A stretch of DNA of 11,983 nt from Rhodospirillales bacterium (GTDB lineage Bacteria; Pseudomonadota; Alphaproteobacteria; Rhodospirillales; Casp-alpha2), in the NCBI GenBank assembly GCA_016187325.1, contig JACPJY010000097.1, forward strand, positions 1-11,983, in the 5' to 3' direction. A program made the position numbers and the translations under genes. Positions 6,698 through 11,983 of this stretch are shown in pieces (position 1 is the first letter of the stretch; each line of letters begins with the position of its first letter). The notes beneath the pieces were generated by a model. It did no database searches and had not been told where the DNA came from. It was given only the letters and a program-made list of their open reading frames with translations.

Positions 6698-7591
6698 TCA
6701 GGCATCTTTGTGATGGTCCTGGGTTTCCCGGTGCCAGCGCTCGAAGAAGCCGAGCACCTTATCCGGATCGTCGCCGTGCCAGGGAATATTGGTTCCCGGC
6801 GCCGCCTTGCGGCCGACCACGGTCAAGTAGTCGCTGTCGATGTAGCGATTGGCGTGGGTGGTCTCGAAGCCAGCGACCGCCAGCAGGCCCCTCAGGCAGT
6901 TGATCGAGAAATGGAACGGATGAATGTCCATGTTGGCGCCGAGATAATACTGCAGCGGCTTCTTGAACGGCACCAGGATGCGCGAGCCGGTGGCGACCAG
7001 CGCGTGGCCGCCGTCTTCAAGGATTGCGGCGGCCGCCTTCAGCACACCCGACGCCGACTGGCAATTCTCCAGCGTCCACACCAAGGTTGCCACGTCGAAG
7101 CGGCGCTTGGCGCCGGACGCCATGTAGGCCTCGATCGTGCCGTGGAAGGCCTCGATGCCGGCCGCCTTCAGGAGCCTGCAGTTGGCGGCCGAGGGCTCGA
7201 TGGCGAAGCCTCTGGCGCCGTACCCGGGGCCTTGCAGCATGGCCAGGAAGTCGCCCTCACCGGCACCGATGTCGACGACTCGCTTGCCCTTCAACGGGAC
7301 CGCCTCGGCCAGGAAGTCAGCGGCGAACACCTGGCGGGCATGCACCGCCGGCATGCGCGCGGTGTACGTCTTGTCGCTGAGCCGCGCCTTGTCGTCGGCG
7401 CGGTAGAGCTCGTCGGCCCAGGATTTCTGAATTGCCTCCGGCGAGCGACGTAGCGCTACCTGCACGAAACCGCAACCCCGGCAGACATGGATCGGCCAGC
7501 CGCCACTGTAGTGATTGGACGATGGCACCTCGGCCAACGCCGTGCCACCACAGAGATCGCAAGCGTAAAGGGTCAGCCCCTTCGGTTTCAT
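6698..7591 (-). CDS. Class I SAM-dependent methyltransferase with N-terminal zinc ribbon
   Basis: A 297-residue protein. The N-terminal CDLCG (C11, C14) and CRGCGF (C37, C40) form a four-cysteine zinc ribbon of the kind found before sugar methyltransferase domains (Methyltransf_13-like). The Rossmann core follows: RVVDIGAGEGDF (104-115) is the SAM-binding motif I, FAIEPSAANC (129-138) holds the acidic residue that binds the ribose, and VATLVWTLENCQ is the post-II region. It lacks the extra C-terminal domain of full-size (about 400-residue) C-methyltransferases such as NovU/TylCIII, so O-, N- or C-methylation cannot be decided. It starts 19 nt after the amidotransferase stop, with GAGGA about 10 nt ahead of the ATG. 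In some Campylobacter legionaminic acid loci a methyltransferase also neighbours the PseA-like amidotransferase, which fits a decorating role. Confidence 0.92.
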   Translation of the reverse strand: MKPKGLTLYACDLCGGTALAEVPSSNHYSGGWPIHVCRGCGFVQVALRRSPEAIQKSWADELYRADDKARLSDKTYTARMPAVHARQVFAADFLAEAVPLKGKRVVDIGAGEGDFLAMLQGPGYGARGFAIEPSAANCRLLKAAGIEAFHGTIEAYMASGAKRRFDVATLVWTLENCQSASGVLKAAAAILEDGGHALVATGSRILVPFKKPLQYYLGANMDIHPFHFSINCLRGLLAVAGFETTHANRYIDSDYLTVVGRKAAPGTNIPWHGDDPDKVLGFFERWHRETQDHHKDA

Positions 7592-7610
7592 GGTCAGCGT
7601 GTCCTCGGTG

Positions 7611-8720
7611 TCATGCCGGCGGGTGGCGCAGCACCCAGCGGTTGCCCTGGCGCTCCCAGATTTTCGGGTCGCGGTGCTTGTCGATGGTGTCGGCGAACTC
7701 GGCCTCGCTGATGTTCAGGTATTCCAAGTGCTTGCCGTGATAGGTCTTGGGGAACTCGTCGTCGTATTTGCGCACTAGGTCGAGCGCCGCCGCCCGGGTC
7801 ATTTGGCCGTTCTGGATCATCCGGCAGGCGTCACGCACGGCGCGGCCGAAGCCGAACTTGATGAACTGCAGGTGGTAATAGAGGTTATCGATCTTGTCGT
7901 CGAGGCTGTCGAAGTTCGTGAAGGTACCGTCGGTGCGCCCGCCCTCGGCGGTGCGAAAGTCTATCTTGTCCTTGATGTAGTTCCAGTTGTCGAGCATCGA
8001 CCAACGAAAGAAATAGCCGAAGTAGAGCGCCTTGATACCGACGGCCTCGATCTCGTCCTGGTCGGGATAGATGTAGGGCGCAAGGTCGCGCTCCTCGATC
8101 TCGTCGTCGATCCAGTTCTCCGGGTTGTCGCCGATCTGGTGCTCCAGTACCTCGGCGAAGTCCCGCATCTTCATGTGCTCCTCGGAAAGGGTGCGGCCGC
8201 CGTATTCGCTTTCACCGTGCTCGGCGTAGAAGATCAGCGGGATACGGTAGTTGACCGCCGCCCGCACCGGCACTGAGTTGATGCCGGCATTCCAGTGGAT
8301 CTTGGGGTCGCCGCGCTCGATGAAGAAGCGGCGGGCAAGCCGGCGGGAGACCTTCTGATTGGCGCGCACCATCAGGTGGTCGAACCCGACCCGAATCAGC
8401 GCCTCGCGATTGTGCACTGCGACGTCGTTGGGCATCAGTGGCGAGAACGTCACCAACAGCGGGTTGAGCCCGAACTCGAACTTGAGGCGATGGGCGATGG
8501 TGGACGAATCCTTGCCGCCCGACCATGGAACGATGCAGTCGTAGGGGCCCGACTTGGCGCGGTATTGCTCGACGAAGGCCAGGAACTCGCGGCGCCGCGC
8601 CGTCCAGTCGATCGTCTTCTTCCGCTCTGCCGTGTGGCAGGCGTTGCAGACGCCCGCCGAGTCGAACTCGATGCGGGGCCGGGTGTCCGGCATCAGGCAG
8701 GTCTTGCAGTAACGGACCAT
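7611..8720 (-). CDS. wbpG: N-acetyl sugar amidotransferase (WbpG/PseA/WbuX type)
   Basis: A 369-residue protein, the normal size for this family. It is an ATP-dependent PP-loop enzyme thought to activate an N-acetyl group of a nucleotide-linked sugar and replace its oxygen with ammonia, giving an acetamidino group. The start MVRYCKTCLMPDTRP is characteristic. C5, C8, C25 and C28 form a zinc-binding cluster, and IVPWSGGKDSS (63-73) is the PP-loop that binds ATP. HisH- and HisF-like partners lie immediately upstream, the same order as hisH2-hisF2-wbpG in the Pseudomonas aeruginosa O5 O-antigen cluster. The ATG at 8718-8720 lies 19 nt after the HisF-like stop, with GGAAGG 11 nt ahead of it; a frame extension to 8951 lies inside that gene and is rejected. 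Family assignment is firm; the sugar acted on is not known. Confidence 0.95.
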   Translation of the reverse strand: MVRYCKTCLMPDTRPRIEFDSAGVCNACHTAERKKTIDWTARRREFLAFVEQYRAKSGPYDCIVPWSGGKDSSTIAHRLKFEFGLNPLLVTFSPLMPNDVAVHNREALIRVGFDHLMVRANQKVSRRLARRFFIERGDPKIHWNAGINSVPVRAAVNYRIPLIFYAEHGESEYGGRTLSEEHMKMRDFAEVLEHQIGDNPENWIDDEIEERDLAPYIYPDQDEIEAVGIKALYFGYFFRWSMLDNWNYIKDKIDFRTAEGGRTDGTFTNFDSLDDKIDNLYYHLQFIKFGFGRAVRDACRMIQNGQMTRAAALDLVRKYDDEFPKTYHGKHLEYLNISEAEFADTIDKHRDPKIWERQGNRWVLRHPPA

Positions 8721-8739
8721 AGTCGTTGCAGCCTTCCGG

Positions 8740-9483
8740 TCACATCCTGACCGCGATGCCGCGATCGGCAAGGAATTTCTTGGCGCTGAGGATGCTGCTC
8801 TCGGTGAAATGGTAGATGTTCTGGGTGCAGACGGCGCTGGCGCCGCCTTTCTCGATGCCCTCGACGAAGTGCTTCCACGACCCGGCGCCCCCGAGCACCA
8901 GAACCGGCACGCTGACGGCGTCCGATACCCGCTTGCACAGCTCGAGGTCATAGCCTTGCAGGGAGCCGTCGCGCTCGATCGAGGTGATCAGGACCTCGCC
9001 GGCGCCGAGTCCCTCGGCCCGTTTCGCCCACCCCGCCGGCTCGAGGCCGGTGGCCTTGCTGCCGCAACCGGCGAACACCTCGTAGCCGCCACTTGGCATC
9101 TTGCGGGCGTCGATGGAGAGCACCACACACTGCGCGCCGTAGGCTTCGGCGATCTCGGTGATCAAGCCGGGGCGCTCGACGGCGCCCGAGTTGACTACCA
9201 CCTTGTCGCCGCCGACGGCCATGAAACGCCTGACGTCGGCAAGCGTGCGGATGCCGCCGCCGACCGCCAGCGGCACGAAGCACTCGCGCGCGAATTTGCC
9301 GACCACATCGAGGAACGTCCGGTTATCACCGCCGTTCCGGGTCACATCCAGCATCACGATCTCGTCGACCTGCCACGAATCGACGAAATTGTGGGTATAG
9401 CGGTAATCCGGCTGGAACAGCTTGGTGCGGAACAGCGTGCCGTCGTTGAAGGTGAGGACCGTGACCAGGCGATGGCGCAGCAT
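8740..9483 (-). CDS. hisF2: HisF-like acetamidino-modification protein (WbuZ/HisF2 type)
   Basis: A 247-residue TIM barrel clearly homologous to the cyclase subunit of imidazole glycerol phosphate synthase. Shared features include FVPLAVGGGIRTLADVRRF (69-87), VVLSIDARK (120-128, keeping the second catalytic Asp at 125), ITSIERDGSLQGYD (166-179) and LVLGGAGSW (195-203). The first catalytic Asp of true HisF (Asp11 in Thermotoga) is replaced by Thr11 in the sequence TVLTFNDGTLF, so histidine-pathway cyclase activity is unlikely. WbuZ/HisF2 proteins of surface-sugar loci also diverge at this strand. The inferred role is to hold the HisH-like glutaminase and channel its ammonia to the neighbouring amidotransferase. 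The ATG at 9481-9483 is 4 nt after the HisH-like stop. A longer frame to 9618 lies inside the preceding gene and was rejected. Confidence 0.94.
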   Translation of the reverse strand: MLRHRLVTVLTFNDGTLFRTKLFQPDYRYTHNFVDSWQVDEIVMLDVTRNGGDNRTFLDVVGKFARECFVPLAVGGGIRTLADVRRFMAVGGDKVVVNSGAVERPGLITEIAEAYGAQCVVLSIDARKMPSGGYEVFAGCGSKATGLEPAGWAKRAEGLGAGEVLITSIERDGSLQGYDLELCKRVSDAVSVPVLVLGGAGSWKHFVEGIEKGGASAVCTQNIYHFTESSILSAKKFLADRGIAVRM

Positions 9484-9487
9484 GGCG

Positions 9488-10102
9488 TCAGCTCTTGGCG
9501 AGGAAGTTTTTGAGCAGCGTAAGTCCGTGAAGCTGGCTTTTCTCCGGATGGAACTGGGTGCCGAAGTTCGATCCCGACGGCACCGGGGCGGCGAGGCGCC
9601 CGCCGTAATCGCATTCACCCATCACGATGCGGCGATCGGCCGGCCGGAGCGCGTACGAATGCACGTAGTAAAACAGGCTTTCGTCCGGCACGTCGTCGAA
9701 CAGCACGCAGTCGGCGCACTGATAAAGCTCGTTCCAGCCGACGTGGGGGACGCGCAGCTTCGGATCGCCGGGCTCGACGGCGGTCACCTCGGCGTCGATC
9801 CAGCCGAGCCCTTCATGGTCGCCGAATTCTTCGCTGCGTTTCGCAAGCAGCTGGAAGCCGAGGCAGATGCCGAGGACGGGATTGCCGGCCTTGGTGGCGT
9901 ACTCGGTCAGCGGGCCGACGAGACCGCGGTCGCGCAGGTTCTTCATGCCATCGCCGAAGGCACCGACGCCGGGCAGGATGAGTTTGTCGCATTTGCCGAG
10001 GACCTTGGCATCGGCCGAGATAATGGACCCGAACCCGACCTTGGCAACGGCGCCCGCGACCGAGGTCAGATTGCCCAGTCCGTAATCGACTATACCGATC
10101 AT
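9488..10102 (-). CDS. hisH2: HisH-like glutamine amidotransferase subunit (WbuY/HisH2 type)
   Basis: A 204-residue class I glutamine amidotransferase of the HisH group. It hydrolyses glutamine to release ammonia for a partner enzyme. The opening MIGIVDYGLGNLTSV is the typical HisH N-terminus, LILPGVGAFG (41-50) forms the oxyanion region, Cys80 in LGICLGFQLL is the nucleophile, and His185 and Glu187 in QFHPEKS complete the triad. All catalytic residues are present, so glutaminase activity is expected. Gene order (HisF-like, then PP-loop amidotransferase) marks it as part of acetamidino sugar synthesis rather than histidine synthesis; no other his gene is nearby. The ATG at 10100-10102 begins at the conserved N-terminus. 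The frame extends to 10321, but that stretch lies inside the epimerase gene. It follows the epimerase stop by 34 nt. Confidence 0.95.
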   Translation of the reverse strand: MIGIVDYGLGNLTSVAGAVAKVGFGSIISADAKVLGKCDKLILPGVGAFGDGMKNLRDRGLVGPLTEYATKAGNPVLGICLGFQLLAKRSEEFGDHEGLGWIDAEVTAVEPGDPKLRVPHVGWNELYQCADCVLFDDVPDESLFYYVHSYALRPADRRIVMGECDYGGRLAAPVPSGSNFGTQFHPEKSQLHGLTLLKNFLAKS

Positions 10103-10136
10103 CGGCCGCCGTCGGCGCGTCCGCGCGGCGTCGGAT

Positions 10137-11219
10137 TCAGTTGGCTTGCAGGTGGCGCTTGGTGCGTTCCCATTGGTCCACGTACCACTCGCAATAGCGT
10201 CTGTAGCCGGTTTCCAGCGGCCACTGGGCCTTGAAGTTGAGGACCTCCTCGGCACGCTTGGTGGACAGCGTGCCGCGCACCGGCTTGATCTGGTCGCGCG
10301 GCCGGTCCTCGAGGATGGCATCCGGGACCACCGATTTGACGACGTTAGCGAGCTCCAGGATGGTGCGAGCGTTGCCGAACGTCAGGTTGAAGGTGTTCGA
10401 CGTGCCCGGCCCCTCGTGGGCAGCCATGGCGCGGATCATGCCGTCCACCAGGTCCTCGATGTAGGTGAAATCGAGCCGCCCGTCGCCGCCGCCCTCGAGC
10501 AGCAACGGCTTGCCCATCAGCGCGTTCTCGATGAATGCCTGGCTGACGCGGCGGCTGATGCAGCGCTCGCCGTAAAGCGCGCTCGGCCGGACGATGGTGA
10601 CGCCGAGGCCGTACTGGTCGTTGTAGGTGCGGACCAGCCGTTCGCCCATGTACTTGGCGTTGGCGTAGATGCCATAGGGCTTCGGGCGTACGCTTTCGTC
10701 CACCGTCGGCGTTTCGAAGTCGCCGTACACGGTCGACGAGCTGACGAACATCACCTGATCGACGCCTTTCGGGAACAGCCGCGTGTATTCCAGCACGTTG
10801 CGGAGCGTGATCAGCTGCAGATCGAAGCACAGCCCCGGCACCTTGCGGGCATCGAGGGCGCTCGAGATCGCCGACAAGTGCACGAGCTTGGTCGGCCCGA
10901 ATTGCGAAAGCACCTCCGCCAGGTCGGTCATTGAGCGGGCGTCGGCGTTGCGCAGCACGACGCCGGCGTCGCGCATCATGTCGAAGCGCTGACGCAGGAA
11001 GCCGTGGTTAAGCTCGCGGCGAAAGGAGTCGATATCGATGGTGCTGACGTTGTCGACCAGGTTGTTCTGCATCAGGTTGTCAACGACGAGGGTCTCGACG
11101 CCATAGTGGCGCAGGCCGAGCGCCAGGTTGTGGCCGATGAACCCGGCGCCGCCGACCAGCGCCACGCGCTGTCCGGTCAAATTCTTCTTGATCCTCGCGG
11201 GAGTTAACGGAGACGGCAT
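10137..11219 (-). CDS. NAD-dependent nucleotide-sugar epimerase/dehydratase (extended SDR)
   Basis: A 360-residue extended short-chain dehydrogenase. The NAD-binding motif VALVGGAGFIGHN (19-31, GxxGxxG) is preceded by a short basic leader, MPSPLTPARIKKNLTGQR. FVSSSTVYGDFE (158-169) holds the catalytic Ser/Thr region, YANAK (Tyr185, Lys189) is the YxxxK pair, and IVRPSALYGERC (209-220) is the substrate-side motif. Relatives act on UDP-, dTDP- or GDP-sugars as 4-epimerases, 4,6-dehydratases or reductases; the sequence does not separate these. It is the first gene after the only large intergenic gap, so it probably leads the operon. The start is well supported: GAGGAG (11226-11231) sits 6 nt upstream of the ATG. 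Its product could feed the aminotransferases or the amidotransferase set downstream. Confidence 0.94.
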   Translation of the reverse strand: MPSPLTPARIKKNLTGQRVALVGGAGFIGHNLALGLRHYGVETLVVDNLMQNNLVDNVSTIDIDSFRRELNHGFLRQRFDMMRDAGVVLRNADARSMTDLAEVLSQFGPTKLVHLSAISSALDARKVPGLCFDLQLITLRNVLEYTRLFPKGVDQVMFVSSSTVYGDFETPTVDESVRPKPYGIYANAKYMGERLVRTYNDQYGLGVTIVRPSALYGERCISRRVSQAFIENALMGKPLLLEGGGDGRLDFTYIEDLVDGMIRAMAAHEGPGTSNTFNLTFGNARTILELANVVKSVVPDAILEDRPRDQIKPVRGTLSTKRAEEVLNFKAQWPLETGYRRYCEWYVDQWERTKRHLQAN

Positions 11220-11225
11220 GACGCA

Positions 11226-11231
11226 CTCCTC
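11226..11231 (-). promoter_or_regulatory. Shine-Dalgarno sequence of the epimerase gene
   Basis: GAGGAG on the minus strand, 6 nt before the ATG at 11217-11219. It is the strongest ribosome binding site in the window, as expected for the lead gene of an operon, and it fixes the epimerase start. Confidence 0.8.
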
Positions 11232-11237
11232 ATTCTG

Positions 11238-11328
11238 TGAATCGAACCGTCACGTTCTGGACGGTGACCGCGGCCGAGGGCTTTCGCCCGCACGGACGGC
11301 GACTATACCATCCCAGGGGTTCGATTCA
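11238..11328. repeat. 11-bp perfect inverted repeat flanking a possible promoter
   Basis: TGAATCGAACC at 11238-11248 and its exact complement GGTTCGATTCA at 11318-11328, separated by 69 bp. A third, imperfect copy (GGGTTTCGATT, 11362-11372) lies further upstream in the same orientation as the second arm. The inner arm lies between the possible transcription start and the epimerase Shine-Dalgarno; the outer arm lies just upstream of the TATAGT hexamer. A paired operator for a dimeric regulator is possible. Arms this far apart are unlikely to act as a transcript terminator. Confidence 0.6.
11302..11307 (-). promoter_or_regulatory. Possible -10 element (TATAGT) for the operon
   Basis: TATAGT on the minus strand matches TATAAT at five of six positions and lies in the AT-rich part of the only long intergenic gap, about 80 nt before the epimerase ATG. 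No good -35 is seen: the best hexamer is TTAATG at 11327-11332, at a long 19-nt spacing. It is a weak prediction. Confidence 0.3.
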
Positions 11329-11401
11329 TTAACCCTATTTAGCCCGGGATTCCTTAACAGCGGGTTTCGATTTGCCGGGGTCGCCGGCGCGGCGGAGAGG
11401 C

Positions 11402-11983
11402 CTATTTCTTCGCCTTCTTCGTGCGCTTGACGGCGGTTTTGGCGCCGACGGCGCGGGCGAAGGCTTTGGCGATATCGGCCATGTCGGCGGGCTTGAGGTG
11501 CGGCCCAACCGGCAGCGCGATCGAGTGGTCGCTGATCGATTCCGCACCGGGGTAGAGAGCAGAATCGTAGCCGTACTTGGTGCGGTAGTGGCTAAGCCGC
11601 GGCACCGGGTGCGGGTAATAGACGCTGGTGCCGATGCCGGCAGCGTTCAGCGCCCGAACGATGTCGTCGCGGCGCCGAGCCAAGGCCCCGGTCATGAGCG
11701 CGATCAGACAGTAGTGGCTGTTAGCCGCCTTCGCATCCGTGCTGTCGAGCACCGAAACGCCGCCGATGCCGGCGAGCCCCACCTTCAACGCCTTGAAGTT
11801 GTCGGCGCGCCGCTCGGCGATGGCCGGCACCTTGGTGAGCTGCACGCGGCCAAGCGCCGCCTGCATCTCGCTCATCCGGTAGTTCATGCCAAGCCCGGTG
11901 ACGTCATAGATGCCGGGGATGGTACGCTCGGCGTGGGTACGGTCGACGTTGAAGGCGCGGAAGCGGGCGATCGAGGCGACGAC
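11402..11983 (-). CDS. DegT/DnrJ/EryC1/StrS family sugar aminotransferase, C-terminal part
   Basis: The frame is open to the window edge and 193 C-terminal residues are seen, about half of a usual 370-400-residue protein. The cofactor lysine and PLP motifs are beyond the edge. The visible part shows GLGMNYRMSEMQAALGRVQL, the conserved helix of this family, then IVRALNAAGIGTSVYYPHPV and a late SIALPVGPHLKPADM, matching the C-terminal small domain. The protein therefore most likely transaminates a keto sugar, as does the complete family member at 3936-5213, but the two sequences differ clearly and probably act at different steps. It ends in a lysine-rich tail (AVKRTKKAKK), uncommon in this family. 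It is separated by 182 bp from the next gene, so it may belong to a separate transcript or be the upstream part of the same one. Confidence 0.9.
   Translation of the reverse strand, partial: VVASIARFRAFNVDRTHAERTIPGIYDVTGLGMNYRMSEMQAALGRVQLTKVPAIAERRADNFKALKVGLAGIGGVSVLDSTDAKAANSHYCLIALMTGALARRRDDIVRALNAAGIGTSVYYPHPVPRLSHYRTKYGYDSALYPGAESISDHSIALPVGPHLKPADMADIAKAFARAVGAKTAVKRTKKAKK

Noticed and set aside
8740..10102. HisH and HisF as histidine biosynthesis genes
   Set aside because: They sit directly before a PP-loop N-acetyl sugar amidotransferase, no other his gene is near, and the HisF-like protein lacks the first catalytic Asp. They fit the acetamidino sugar system.
11246..11268. Short inverted repeat ACCGTC/GACGGT ahead of the epimerase
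   Set aside because: It has a 6-bp stem with an 8-nt loop, GC-rich and without conserved riboswitch-like features; it could easily be chance, so it is not listed as a feature.
11314..11340. tRNA-like T-arm (GGTTCGATTC) suggesting a tRNA gene or integration site
   Set aside because: The bases after the loop do not pair with those before it to form a T-stem, and there is no acceptor or anticodon arm on either strand.
11374..11388. Small hairpin (GCCGG/CCGGC) after the partial aminotransferase as a terminator
   Set aside because: The stem has only 5 bp and no T-tract follows on the minus strand, so an intrinsic terminator cannot be supported.

Overview
The window is one stretch of a surface-carbohydrate or flagellin-glycan biosynthesis locus from a high-GC Gram-negative bacterium. 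The codon use is strongly G/C-ending, and start/stop overlaps are common. These traits and the protein styles suggest an alphaproteobacterium, possibly of the Rhodospirillales; this is inference, since no marker gene is present. All thirteen genes lie on the minus strand and are described here in transcription order, right to left. No RNA gene, IS element, CRISPR array or origin was seen.

Right edge (11402-11983): the C-terminal half of a DegT/DnrJ/EryC1/StrS-type sugar aminotransferase, cut by the window end. The only sizeable intergenic gap follows (11220-11401, 182 bp). It is locally AT-rich and carries three copies of an AATCGAA core, two of them forming an 11-bp perfect inverted repeat, plus a TATAGT hexamer. 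It is the best candidate site for a promoter and control region of the operon that follows.

Operon, part 1 (7611-11219): an extended-SDR NAD-dependent sugar epimerase/dehydratase, then HisH-like glutaminase, HisF-like (WbuZ/HisF2 type) and a PP-loop N-acetyl sugar amidotransferase (WbpG/PseA/WbuX type). The last three are the known set that turns an acetamido group of a surface sugar into an acetamidino group, using ammonia from glutamine. The HisF-like protein lacks the first catalytic Asp of true histidine-pathway HisF.

Operon, part 2 (1-7591): a zinc-ribbon SAM methyltransferase, a WecD-like GNAT acetyltransferase, an SpsF-like cytidylyltransferase, a complete DegT-family aminotransferase, a second SpsF-like cytidylyltransferase broken by a 68-bp tandem duplication, a Gfo/Idh/MocA oxidoreductase, an unassigned GT-B-like protein, a RimJ/PseH-like GNAT acetyltransferase, and the start of a TPR protein that runs off the left edge. 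Gaps are at most 34 nt. Four junctions overlap (three 4-nt ATGA overlaps and one of 8 nt), so this is very probably one transcript.

Together the genes predict an amino sugar that is oxidised or epimerised, transaminated, N-acylated, amidinated, perhaps methylated, and activated with CTP. A modified nonulosonic acid (legionaminic/pseudaminic class) is a reasonable guess, but no NeuB-type synthase lies in the window. The outstanding anomaly is the exact 68-bp duplication that shifts the frame of the second cytidylyltransferase. Removing one copy restores a clean 246-residue protein.
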